Shown here: in pieces, positions 52,971-63,364 of the stretch | How positions within the stretch are numbered: position 1 is the first letter of the stretch | How the letters are laid out: every line of letters starts with the position of its first letter | Source: Epithemia pelagica | Lineage: Eukaryota; Bacillariophyta; Bacillariophyceae; Surirellales; Surirellaceae | DNA length: 64,000 nucleotides | Assembly: GCA_946965045.2 (NCBI GenBank) | Contig: OX337235.1 | Coordinates: 248,001-312,000, forward strand | Direction: 5' to 3' | Translations under genes and position numbers: made by a program | The notes under the pieces: model-generated | Databases searched by the model: none | What the model saw: only the letters and a program-made list of their open reading frames with translations | What the model was told of the DNA's origin: nothing

Positions 52971-55900
52971 ATGACTAAAGCTCGTATTCCTACAGTGTCT
53001 GTCCAAGAACCATCCAGCTTCCCCCACTGCCCTTCACGATTGGTGGACCGTCCCAAGGACTGCAAAACCACAAGTTCGCTGCTTCCAAAGAGGAGGAGCG
53101 TCCTAACAAGAGCCGAAAGGTTGAATATCATGACAATAACAACAACAACAACAACATCGGCAAACACTAGCCGACCACTGATCCGGAATTGCAACACCAA
53201 TGAAATTCATGGTTCCTTTGGTACCACGTTCGGGAACCGTAAACGGAAGCGATCTAGGTCAAAGGATATGAATGTTCCAAACGAACCAAATCTTGCAAAA
53301 CTCGTGGCGAGTCGTCGTAGACGACGAATGATTGCGACACCGACCTGCAGCATCAACGCCCATTGGCTGCGACAATGCGACGGTGCGAACAACCATGAAC
53401 CATCCGCAAACGGTTCCAGAGACATGGAGGATGGAACGACGACACGACGACAGCCAGCGCCGAGTGTCCCCAATTGGACGAGGCATGTTCCAATGAATCA
53501 TCCATCCAAACGAACGACCTGCTGTTCCTCTCGGTATATCGGCTGGCGGCGCCGATGCAAGACCTCCTCCATTGTGTATCCATCTCGTCCTCCTTGGAGG
53601 ATGCGCATTTGGTTCCTACTGTTGATTTCGTATTGTTCTTTGTGCATGGACGGGGTGGTGCGAGTGGCTGCCGAATCCAACACCAACCACCGTACCGAAA
53701 ACGAAGAAGCAACAACAACAAGGCCACAACCCTTGTCTACCAACAAAGCCCCTCTTGCAATGCACAACAACCACAACAACCACCCAACCGTCGAGCAGCA
53801 ATGGAAACGAGCTTCGGGGCCTAGCATTGTTCTGCCAACACGACCGACACCCTTGCGCACGAACCACAACAATCCTCCTCCTTCTTCTCAAGCGACCGGC
53901 AATCATAGAATGAAACAACAACCGCCATCCTCCTCCTCCTCGACCACCACAACGAATCGTCAAACGACAGCAGCGGAAGAAAAAGTCCCTCGTACCCCGT
54001 TGTCGTTTGTCGGAGGAGACAACGATGAATCAGCAGCACCAATTCGCACGGAGGACGCTTCTGGAACCACAAACTCGTCGTCCAAGATTGACTCTGTTCC
54101 AGATGACGGTTCCACTACGAATACCATCATACAACGGGAAGGCGCGGACCCACCACCAAATACCATCGACCCACCTTATTCGTCTGTGACAACTTCCACG
54201 GACCGACAACCACCACCACAAGATCCGCTGCCACCGTCAAGTCCATCTGAAATTTCTCCCAAAACAACGCAGGAAAATTCCAGTACAGTGGGCGTGGCGG
54301 ACCGTGTGTCATCGTCAATCGAAGGTGGCGATACGGCCCAACAGGCTGAGAACCGCAACAACAATGACCAAGAAACCGCAAAACGGCGAAAACTAGAAGA
54401 AGAAAAGAAACGTCAAGAACGATATACTTTATTTTGGACGTGGTGTCGACAAGTCTTGGGAATTGAAACCTTGCTGGAAATTCAAACCTTTGAGTATTTG
54501 GATTACATGAAAGCCTTGCCAGACGAAGATTGGCACGACGATGTCGATGCCGTCGTGGCCAACGTGGAACAATTCCCCAAGGTACCGGTGCGAGGATTGG
54601 CCGCCAGTCGCAACATTACCAGTGGAGAAGTCGTGATACGAATTCCACTCCATGCCTTGCTCAGTGTCGCCACGACGATTGATCAAGATCCCGTCTTGTC
54701 GACAGTCATGGGACCAGAAGCACGACGACACTATGGATGGACCATCCAACCCTTGGATCCACAAATGGAAGTAAACCACCCCAATGAAGGAGGAGACGAA
54801 ACCGAAGGCCAGGGTTCCGATTCGTCGTCCTCCTCCTCGCTCTTTTGGGTCGAGTTGCCCTTGTTGGCCTTGGCCTTGTTGCATCATTTACGGTTGGGTG
54901 CCGCCTCGCCCATGAGACCGTACCTGGATATCTTACAGGAACAACCAACCGATCGATTTCCCTTTTTGTGGACCGAAGAACAATTGCGAAGTCAAGTATC
55001 GGAAGGAATCCGAACCGTGGCCCGAGGAGTGCAACGGGAACTCGTTGATATGTACGAAACCATTGCGGTCCCACTCATATCGTCCAATCCAGACGTCTTT
55101 GGTGCTCCCAGCAACGACAACAAGGACGACGATGATGCACCCTTTTCCTTTGCCAAGTTTCAATGGGCCTTTGCCATGGTCAATACGCGTCATTGGCAGT
55201 TGCCCATTGAAGATTTGGAACATTCCATGGCCAATTCACCCATGTATGGCGATCAGTTGCCACCCGCCAGTACCCCTACCGATGAATGGACCGTCCAACG
55301 ACAAGATGAACAATATGAACTGGACGAACGAAATCCAACCAACCATCAGGAGGAAAAGAACGACCGGCGATCCGCCTCCAATGACAACAACAGCAACAAC
55401 AACAACAAGGCGACACACGAGCCGACGGCTCCAGTCGCTCCATTTCGTCATTCCTTTCTGGCTCCTGTGGCGGACTTGTTGAACTTTGGTCCTCCCTGTA
55501 CCAAGGGGCATTACAATCGAGCCTTACATTCCTTTGAGATTGTTGCCAGTTGTGATTTGGAGAAAGGACAAGAAGTCACCTTTTGGTATAGCGATGAATG
55601 TGACCACGTCATGGTGGCCGTATATGGATTTATGCATCCAATGGTACCAGCTTGCCCATCGGCAGAAGAATACCGACTCGCTGCGCAAGAATGGGAAGAA
55701 CGGGCTTCCCATTTGCAGCACAAGCTGGATCGCGCCCATGATCAACTAGAAACACTGGAAAGCACGGTCCAACAACTGCGTGCGGTGCTTCGAGATTGTG
55801 GAGAAGCCTGTTGCCGTCAATATGATACATGGGACGATGATATTTATGAGTTTTTATTTCATCCAGAGGAGGAGGAAGAAGAGAATGATGACACACCTAC

Positions 55901-56168
55901 ACATACTGTTCGTGGTGGCGGAGGAGGAGGAGGTGCGAATGGTGGAGGCTCATCATCCACGTCGAATAAGAATGAACGTGGAGGCAGCAATCACTTTCGT
56001 GCGGGCTCGGCCTCACGTCCAGCAGAAGAAACGGATCGACCACATGTCAAGATTGTACATAAACCAGTAGAGCATGGCGGAGGAACTCGTAGACGGCATC
56101 AACGACCCCAAAGGCGTCGATTTCGTACCGCACTGTCTGGGGAGCCCGAAGAACACGAGGATTTGTGA
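52971..56168 (+). CDS. SET-domain lysine methyltransferase, SETD3/RLSMT-like
   Basis: An open frame of 1065 codons from 52971. A second Met at codon 211 (53601) starts a signal-peptide-like stretch (MRIWFLLLISYCSLCMDGVV), so the true protein may begin there with about 855 residues. The Ser/Thr/Asn-rich region to about 480 is disordered. A basic coiled segment leads into the SET part at about 540-890: VRGLAASRNITSGEVVIRIP, LFWVELPLLALALLHHLRLG, FSFAKFQWAFAMVNTRHWQL, FLAPVADLLNFG and FWYSDECDHVMVAVYGF. These fit the SETD3/SETD6/plant RLSMT pattern, with NH replaced by NF in the usual NHS region. Substrates include actin-His or stromal proteins in relatives; here the target is unknown. A C-terminal coiled coil and a Gly/Arg tail follow. 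Confidence 0.8.
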   Translation: MTKARIPTVSVQEPSSFPHCPSRLVDRPKDCKTTSSLLPKRRSVLTRAERLNIMTITTTTTTSANTSRPLIRNCNTNEIHGSFGTTFGNRKRKRSRSKDMNVPNEPNLAKLVASRRRRRMIATPTCSINAHWLRQCDGANNHEPSANGSRDMEDGTTTRRQPAPSVPNWTRHVPMNHPSKRTTCCSSRYIGWRRRCKTSSIVYPSRPPWRMRIWFLLLISYCSLCMDGVVRVAAESNTNHRTENEEATTTRPQPLSTNKAPLAMHNNHNNHPTVEQQWKRASGPSIVLPTRPTPLRTNHNNPPPSSQATGNHRMKQQPPSSSSSTTTTNRQTTAAEEKVPRTPLSFVGGDNDESAAPIRTEDASGTTNSSSKIDSVPDDGSTTNTIIQREGADPPPNTIDPPYSSVTTSTDRQPPPQDPLPPSSPSEISPKTTQENSSTVGVADRVSSSIEGGDTAQQAENRNNNDQETAKRRKLEEEKKRQERYTLFWTWCRQVLGIETLLEIQTFEYLDYMKALPDEDWHDDVDAVVANVEQFPKVPVRGLAASRNITSGEVVIRIPLHALLSVATTIDQDPVLSTVMGPEARRHYGWTIQPLDPQMEVNHPNEGGDETEGQGSDSSSSSSLFWVELPLLALALLHHLRLGAASPMRPYLDILQEQPTDRFPFLWTEEQLRSQVSEGIRTVARGVQRELVDMYETIAVPLISSNPDVFGAPSNDNKDDDDAPFSFAKFQWAFAMVNTRHWQLPIEDLEHSMANSPMYGDQLPPASTPTDEWTVQRQDEQYELDERNPTNHQEEKNDRRSASNDNNSNNNNKATHEPTAPVAPFRHSFLAPVADLLNFGPPCTKGHYNRALHSFEIVASCDLEKGQEVTFWYSDECDHVMVAVYGFMHPMVPACPSAEEYRLAAQEWEERASHLQHKLDRAHDQLETLESTVQQLRAVLRDCGEACCRQYDTWDDDIYEFLFHPEEEEEENDDTPTHTVRGGGGGGGANGGGSSSTSNKNERGGSNHFRAGSASRPAEETDRPHVKIVHKPVEHGGGTRRRHQRPQRRRFRTALSGEPEEHEDL

Positions 56169-56622
56169 GGAATAGGATTCATGGCCGACGTACACCTCTC
56201 GGGGGAAAGGTGAAGGAAAATTCGAATATGCGAAAGTCGAAATCACTTTCTCACAAGAACATGGACGGATTACCTGACACTGAAATGTTTGGGACGTGTA
56301 CTGAATGGTCGAGTCTGACCGTTGCATCGTGACAAGTTTCTTCGTTCGTAACGACGCAAGTTAGGTTACGGACTTGTCGCCAATGAGTTGACGCATCTGT
56401 ACAATCCGATCGTATTCATGATAGCTGGAAGTTAAATCATTCGACGAATACAGATGGCACAGAAAATGGGAGAAAATTCATTGCGCTTAGAGAAAATAGA
56501 ATTATTTCTTTAAAATAGGGGGGGACGCAACGACAAGGCTTCGTCCCTTCAGTGTGATATCCTTCAGAACGATGTTTTGTCATGCTACAGTGTATAGCTC
56601 GAACAAAATGCATTGTCCTTGT
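56169..56622. other. Convergent intergenic region
   Basis: The 3' ends of the SET gene (plus) and the bc1 hinge gene (minus). No gene is recognised. Confidence 0.4.
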
Positions 56623-56850
56623 TTACTCCTTGGTGAGTTTGAAGAGTTTTGGTGCTAGGCATTTGTCGGCGCAATGAATCCAGTCCCAGTACCAGGTTTC
56701 ACAGTCTCCTTGCTTGTTCTTGGTAATACGATCGACGCACTTGTAATAATCGGTCTTGTATTTGGGACATGCCGTTTGCATACAATCCTCACGAATTTTG
56801 GGCATGGGATCAACGACTTCTTGTTCTTCCGCCTGGAAACAATCATCCAT
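56623..56850 (-). CDS. Cytochrome bc1 complex hinge subunit (QCR6/UQCRH)
   Basis: A 75-residue protein with the hinge-subunit pattern: acidic start (AEEQEVVDPMPKIRE), then two CX9C helices, CPKYKTDYYKC and CETWYWDWIHC, and the C-terminal CLAPKLFKLTKE, which parallels the CVAHKLF ending of UQCRH. In mitochondria this subunit sits on the intermembrane side of complex III and contacts cytochrome c1. The start is uncertain: the frame reads MDDCFQ at 56850, but TTTCCAG just before GCGGAAGAA (exon edge 56832) is a good splice acceptor, so a short upstream exon may supply the true N-terminus. Confidence 0.85.
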   Translation of the reverse strand: MDDCFQAEEQEVVDPMPKIREDCMQTACPKYKTDYYKCVDRITKNKQGDCETWYWDWIHCADKCLAPKLFKLTKE

Positions 56851-58100
56851 CAACAGTCACAATCAATTTAAAAGAAGAACGTCCATCGATTGTCATTGAG
56901 AATCAATTTCAACACAAGTTTCAGCAAGAGAAACCCGAATAAAGCAATTTAGAAAGAGATGGCAAAGAGTTAGCCGATACATCCACAAACAACAACAAAT
57001 CAAAGGCGGCAAATGCAAGTGATATCTCGATGGATTCCTGTGTATGCCTCTTGAAACTGAACCTAATTGAAGCACATTATACTCGACCGATATTGAGAGT
57101 TTAATCAAAAGAACCAAAGCAAAGCCATCCCATCCAATGGGGACAGCAACGCGGTCGGATGGATTACAGCAGCCGACAGATTCCAGATTGGTGCTGGAAT
57201 CTCTCCAAGCATTCTCGCGAACCGGAGATCGCGACCTTCCACGGCAATAGGACGTCATACCCTCAGAGAACCTACCATTTTTGCAGTCTTTTCTTCGTGT
57301 ATCGATGCCCAACGTGCCACTCTCTCTCAACAAAAGGTCTTCCAATGGCGGTCGGCGTGCTCTTGGAGATGGTCGCCGTCGTTGTCTCGTGCGTGTCCAC
57401 CGCGACTCTTTCCCAACAATGATTCAAAATTCAAAAGTTCAAGAATCAATCCCAACCTCACAGTCAGTCCATCGTACGAAGGTGACTTACGAGCGACTGG
57501 AATCTTGAGTCCGAACACAGAACAGGTAGACACCATAGCAAATACTCCTCTTGTCCTCGCAAGCCGCCGTCGACCGACCGCCGATTGGGAGTGATGACTC
57601 TGAGGAGTAAAAGTGTCGTATTAAATGAAAGTTACGATGGGTTCCCCAAGTTCCGTAGTCGAGTTCGTAGTTCGTGTTTGTGCCCAAGCGGTCCTTATTT
57701 CAATTATCGATATAATTCTAATTGTTAATTGTTGTATGGATTATGGACCACCGCCGACTACCGACGTAATGAGTGATGAGTCAAAAGAAGTGCAAAGTGC
57801 CAAGAAGTCAAGAAGGAGTCGGAGTCGGAAGTTCTGCCTTTCGCCTCCATTCCCAGATTTTCCACAGAAAAACCACGAACGACGAAGACATCTAGATTTT
57901 CCTGTTCGGAGTCCAGCACAGGATAAAAGCCTGAAGGGGAGCGATCAGAGAACAAAACGGAGATCTGTTCCTATTATTTCCAACCAGGGGAGTAAAGGTC
58001 GCAGTTCGGGAACTTGGGGATTGTTGGGTCTGTGAAAGTCTCGTTACCACTTGAGAGTCTGTAGACTTGTAGCAATTGCCATGTAAATGCGAATCCAAGC
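56851..58100. other. Upstream region of the hinge gene and of the CRAL-TRIO gene
   Basis: A possible short first exon of the hinge gene may lie on the minus strand here, but none could be fixed. The plus-strand frame at 57625-58035 is not credited. No other gene is recognised. Confidence 0.4.
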
Positions 58101-59653
58101 ATGAATACAGAGCAAGCGTTGTCGGAAGAGGATAATTGGACTGCTGCTTCTTCTGAGGACGATAGTGAGCCTTCTGAGTCATCCAGAGCGAACTTGGAGG
58201 AACCGTCGATAGTCCACGGTTTTAGCCGTGCACATCTTTTGGACGTTCTGGAGGAGCTTCGAACGAGGGCTCGCCAGAATGTCGTCGAGGTACGTCAACT
58301 GTTCAAAGGTGTCTCTGAGAGAGATGATCGCAAGTCTGCGGTAGTATGCTGCACGACTTCTTGCTTTGTCTGCTTTTCTCACTATATTTGTAGTTTATTC
58401 AAACTATTCCACAAGATGAGAAGCTTGGTTACCTCGAAGCAGTTTCTCGAGCTCCAGACCTAGTAGCCACTGAGACGGATCCAATGCATTTCGTTCGGTG
58501 TTGCGATTACAGCATAGAGCCGGCTGCTCGTCGTCTTCTTCTTTACTGGAACGAGCGACAAAAGCTCTTTGGAGAGGATCGAGCCTTTTTGCCCATGAAG
58601 CTGACAGGAACGGGAGCTTTGACCAACAGCGATGTCTTGCAGCTAAAGGGTGGCTTCCCTGCCTTGTTGCCCAAGACAACCACGGGTCTTCAAGTGGCCT
58701 TCTACGATCGTCGACAAGCTATACAGACCGGCAATACGGTAGGAACGAGGGCACGATGCATGTTCTACTTGGCCCATTTGTTGGCTCAAGAAGACGATAG
58801 TTCCCAAACAGATGGAGCTGTCCTCCTGATCTTGCTCACAATACCACGAATCCACGGCTATGACAAAGAAACAACCAGGAAAGTATGGAGCCTAATGAAG
58901 AATGTATTACCGATGAAGTGGAAAATTCATATACTCAATTGTTTGCCAAAGAATCCTTCTAAACGATACGAGGTGCAAGATTTGATTTCTTCATATACCA
59001 ATGATATGATGGACCTTGGATTTGGTCCTGATGATACAAAAGTCCATTTCGAACGCGAAGAGGGCCAGCTGTTGAGAGAACTCATGGAAATGGGTCTAAC
59101 GAGAGAGGGGATTCCAGGGACCTTTGGGGGATCATGGACTTTTGATTCGTTCGCGAGATGGTGTCGAGACAGAGCCATAGACGAACGGATAAAGGAGCAG
59201 CAAGAAATGAACACTGAATCAGCAAGTCCTCGTGGAACTGCCTCTCCAGCTCGTGCGTCGCCGACTGCTGCTCCTGCATTGGACGAGGAGGGAGCGACAC
59301 TTGTCCGTCATCCATCATTCACAGGAACTTCGACTTCTTCACAACCGATGGATGACGAGTCCAGACGAACACGTCTTCGAGCAAGTAATGTGATTCACTC
59401 TCGTCGCAAACGTGATCGGAGGCGGCAAGAATTTGAGGATTTGAAGAAAGAACGGGATGAGTTGGCAGCCAAGCATAGTCTGTTGAAAGCCGAGCAGAGT
59501 CGCTTGGAATCATTCGTGCAAGAAGCCAATGGTATTATCCAGAGGAGGGAGGGTGCAGGGGCCATGACAGTGCAAGACGAGGACGGAGATTGCAAACCTG
59601 CAAGTGTTACCCAAAGATCACCCGGAGAAGGAAAGAGAGGAGGAGGAGGGTGA
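58101..59653 (+). CDS. CRAL-TRIO-like protein with C-terminal bZIP
   Basis: Exons 58101-58289 and 58394-59653 (GT-AG intron) join to 482 residues. An acidic N-terminus is followed by a Sec14/CRAL-TRIO-like region at about 85-290: FVRCCDYSIEPAARRLLLYW, GEDRAFLPMKLTGTGALTNS, FPALLPKTTTGLQVAFYDRR, DGAVLLILLTIPRIHGYD and VLPMKWKIHILNC. A Ser/Thr/Pro linker follows. Near 386-440 a basic region, RLRASNVIHSRRKRDRRRQE, has the bZIP N-x7-R spacing (Asn395, Arg403). It is followed by leucines at seven-residue steps (EDLKKERDELAAKHSLLKAE, then SRLESFVQE). Lipid-binding plus DNA-binding in one protein is inferred from these motifs only. A paralogue lies at 62065. Confidence 0.75.
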
Positions 59654-61204
59654 CAATTATAGTCATGTACCCTTCGATCTCTCTGTTTCTCATCGTGCAG
59701 GTTGTGCCGCTGGCCTGCTAGCAGTCGCTTGGTTTCAACAAGGACTACAACGAGAGCATGCACGCATTGCCTCGCCCCTCATAAAGACAACCGAGCATCC
59801 TCCCCTCGTGCCTCCAGTTTCAGATGGAGGCTCGGTCTCAACTGCTTGTGCCTCTGCTTCACAATAAGCCTCTGGGAGCGCTCCTGGCCACGATGAGCGA
59901 AAGGTGTGAAGAGGGTTGGTGCCACTTCATAGTCATCAAGTTCCTCGTTTCTTGCCAGGAGAACTATGCTTTCGAATAGTATTATGCCATAGATCTTTGG
60001 ACATTGGCTGGTTTCGCCCCCAGGTGGCACCAAGAACAAGCCTGATCTTCAGGTAATGTGCAATCGTTCGGGCAGACGTAGCTAGACAGGTGTTGTCCTA
60101 ATTGGTGTCCGCTGGTGTAGCTCCCAGTCTGACATTACCCCTCTGACTGCTCCTGAGGTTCTCCCCCTGTGGCTCTTGTCATAGGATACATTTCAGGTGG
60201 TTTGCATTGTAATGCAGCATGCTGTGAGCTTGTAGGGGAAGAGTTCTAGTAGGTTTGATGGTGTTTCTTTCAGGCTGCACACGTCCCTCATGGAGCCATT
60301 GATTGGCTCAGTGTGTCCATCTTGAACAAGACTCCCCCAATGCTACCAGTTATCCATATTGAAAGATGGAACATGGACCCTTCAATAACCTTTGGCGATG
60401 CCTTCCTTGTATGAGTGTGGAAATCCGAAGAGCTTGTGTTGGAGTCGTGGGAGAGGTCAACTGGAAAAACAGAAAGGATGGGCCCTTCCCTCTTCTCTGT
60501 GACACTACAACCAAGGTGGTCGGCTCTTGTCATGTCCCTCGTCGAAAAGACATGATGATAACACGAGAACCTGCTCCCAGCTACCTCCAAAGGGTGTACT
60601 TCTCCTCGCTGCTCTCAATAGCGACCTTTTGAAAAGGAGCACCAGGATGCCTCGTGGCCATCCAAGGAGAAACGAATGCCACCGTGGCAAGTAGTACAAG
60701 GTAGAAAGTGTTTCTATTTCCCTACCAAAGGTTAGGTAGGCCCACTGCTTGATTGCTGTCGGTGCGCCATTTTGTACGAACTTCGTTGCAGACGTAGTCG
60801 TAAGGTGAATGTTGCGAAAAACTCAACATCCCATAGGCAACCGTCCAATCATGTCCCTGGGGCTTGGGTTGTCGATGTCCATTGTCGACGATCTACCAAG
60901 TGGGAAGCATGTTTCAGGTAGACGCCCTAAGCCCCGCTGGTTGTGGTTTGTGTGGCAATTGGGAATATGTCAGCTTGACAAAACCAAGCGGAATGTCGTT
61001 AAATCCTGTTGATTGAGACGAACAACTTGAAGCTAGCGAGATGCAAAGTAGTATGACGAAGGAGGAAGCCCTTCGTCATTCGGAAGTCGGGACCCAAAAG
61101 CGTACTGCCTATTCCCAAAGATCCTGTTCTCTATGATCTATGAGGCGCTTAAAGTTTAAAGTTTAGATGTAGACTTGTCTTGAGTTTTGATTGTCCTCTG
61201 TCTA
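59654..61204. other. Intergenic region between the CRAL-TRIO genes, left part
   Basis: No gene is recognised. Weak frames exist at 60366-60632 and elsewhere but lack coding character. The region ends at a TA dinucleotide next to the MITE. Confidence 0.3.
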
Positions 61205-61638
61205 CCGTATTTTCCTGATTCCTGGTTCCCCTATAGTCCTGGACCCCCCTCCCCCCTTAAACGTACATGGCCCCCTAAATTTTTATCACTAGGTTCTTTC
61301 CAGGTTTTAGGGTTACCCCCACATTCCTCACGTTCCAAGCTTTCCATCGAACTGCCTGACATTAGATGGGAGTGAATCGAAGAGGAGAAACAAGAGATAC
61401 AGCATGATGGGTATTGTTATTAGGGTTAAGGCTACGTTTGGAAGCACGGTCTTTCCCCTAACTGGATTAGTGCGACCAACCCTTCTCTACAACCCCGATG
61501 TTGAACATGAACTTTACTATTAAGTTAATTGTACTGTGTGAATGGAATCTTAAAAAAAATTTCCAAAATTGCCGGAGTCCTGGACCCCCCGCCCTGAATC
61601 ATGTACATTCCGGGGGTCCAGGAATCCGGAAAATACGG
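61205..61638. mobile_element. Mariner-type MITE
   Basis: A 434-bp element with terminal inverted repeats CCGTATTTTCC-GGATTCCTGG (left CCGTATTTTCCTGATTCCTGG, right its inverse with two changes). It is flanked by TA at 61203-61204 and 61639-61640. A second inner match is the inverse pair TCCTGGACCCCCC and GGGGGGTCCAGGA. TA flanks are the Tc1/mariner target. There is no coding frame of use, so this is a non-autonomous copy. Confidence 0.85.
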
Positions 61639-61640
61639 TA

Positions 61641-62064
61641 GCCTCACTCCTCATCTGAAGACTCATCCCGCAAATAACGAACTTGAGCTAGCAATCGAGC
61701 AAGTTTACTACTTAGGAGTACGATTTTCTCGCCACCCCCTGATAAGAGGGATTAATTTGTTTTTCCAAAGAAATTTCAAACTCAGAAACACCCCCGCTAA
61801 GGGCCTGGTATCTCGCATCAAGAATCAAGACCTCTCTGCTACTACCTAGTAGAGCTAGTTGCTGGGCATTCTTGTGTCTTCCGGTATTGGTTGCAGTCGC
61901 GATTCGATAATATGGAGAAGACAAAGAACAGGACCAAAAAAGAAGTAGAGGAAATTACCACATAAATATATGTTGCTCCTCTAGCTATGTTAGGAGTATA
62001 TCTTTGAAAAACGTTCAAATTCTAGCTCCTAGAGTGCATCAAACAAAAACCGGAACACACCATC
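61641..62064. other. Upstream region of the second CRAL-TRIO gene
   Basis: A short spacer with no recognised gene. The promoter of the gene at 62065 should be here. Confidence 0.3.
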
Positions 62065-63364
62065 ATGAATCAAGATGAGGACTCTGAATCTTCCTCCTTG
62101 GCACATTTGACACAAGTAGATGCTGCTCATGGCAATGGGTCAACTGTGGATCAAGATGATGGACTCCACAGCGGCTTGGGTCTGGAGGAGTTACGGACTC
62201 GGGCACGCAAACATGTAGAAGAGGTAAGCCATGTGTGTTGGACTGCATCGTTCATTTCTCTACAAATGTCGTCCTGATTGAAAATGCCAGTACATCCGAG
62301 GCATTCCAATGAGCGAGAAGCTCGAATACATGGAAGGTCTCTCCAGGTCTCCAGATCTTGTCGCTTCAGAGTCAGATCCTCTTCAATTTGTGCGCTTTTG
62401 CAACTATAACGTGTGGGCGGCAGGGGAACGTCTTGTACGATACTGGAAAGCACGAAAGGAGGCATTTGGTGATGAACGTGCTTTCTTGCCGTTGATCCTC
62501 ACAGGAAGGGGTGCCCTGACCGATGGTGATGTACTTCAGCTGAAGGCTGGGTATCCAGCTGTACTTCCAAACACACGAACTGGCCTTCAAGCTGTGTTTT
62601 GTGATCGTCGACAGAGCCTTCAATCAACATCTGTGGAATCACGAGTGCGGTGTGCCTTCTACATTGGTCATCTCCTATCGCAAGATCCGATGGCTCAATC
62701 AGATGGAGTGGTTTGCCTGGTCCTGCTGACGACTCCTCGAGTTCAAGGTTATGACCCAAACTTCATAAGGAGAATATATACCTTGGGGAAACATGTGCTT
62801 CCCATTAAATGGCAACTTCATGTTCTCAACTATTTACCTAAAAGCCCTGCTAAACGATTCGCCGTGCAGGATCTGATCACCTCGTACGTTGCTGAGATTA
62901 TGAAGATTGGCTTTGGGCCTGAAGATACAGAAATCCATATTGAACGTGAAGATGGACAAATACTACAAGAACTTCTCGATATTGGTCTGCCGACAGAGGG
63001 AATTCCAGATGCCGCGGGTGGATCATGGAGCTTTGAGCAGTCTGCCAAATGGTGCCGAGAAAGAGCCACAGCCGAAAGACACAAGTATCACAACCTACAA
63101 TCATCTCCACAGCGAACAGCGGCGGCTACTGCATCTCCTGCTCGACCAGTAGTTGAATCTATAGGAGTGCCTACTGAACAAATGAGTCGAGTGACAAGCA
63201 CTTCAACGATGGCGGGAGCAAGTTCCTGTTCATCTGTTGTCATGGACGAGGCTACTGTTAGAGCCAGTTGCTCAGCCTTCAGCCTATGCAATGGCACGCT
63301 TGTTTCTCCTTACAAACTTCGTTTTCGCTATAGAGTGAGCTCTCTCAGCTCGTCGTTAATCTAG
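62065..63364 (+). pseudogene. CRAL-TRIO-like paralogue truncated by a copia insertion
   Basis: Exons 62065-62223 and 62291-63364 join in phase to 410 residues. The CRAL-TRIO-like part is very similar to the gene at 58101 (FVRFCNYN, WKARKEAFGDERAFLPLILT, GRGALTDGDVLQLKAGYPAV, VEGIPD-like PTEGIPDAAGGSW). At about residue 375 the sequence meets the LTR of another copia element at 63256, so the last 36 or so residues are LTR-derived and the bZIP region found in the sister gene is absent. The rest of the bZIP region, if it exists, would lie beyond the window. The lipid-binding half may still be made. Confidence 0.75.

Noticed and set aside
57625-58035. 136-codon plus-strand frame upstream of the CRAL-TRIO gene
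   Set aside because: No domain; the hydrophobic stretch near its start is not convincing and it has no paralogue upstream of the sister gene.
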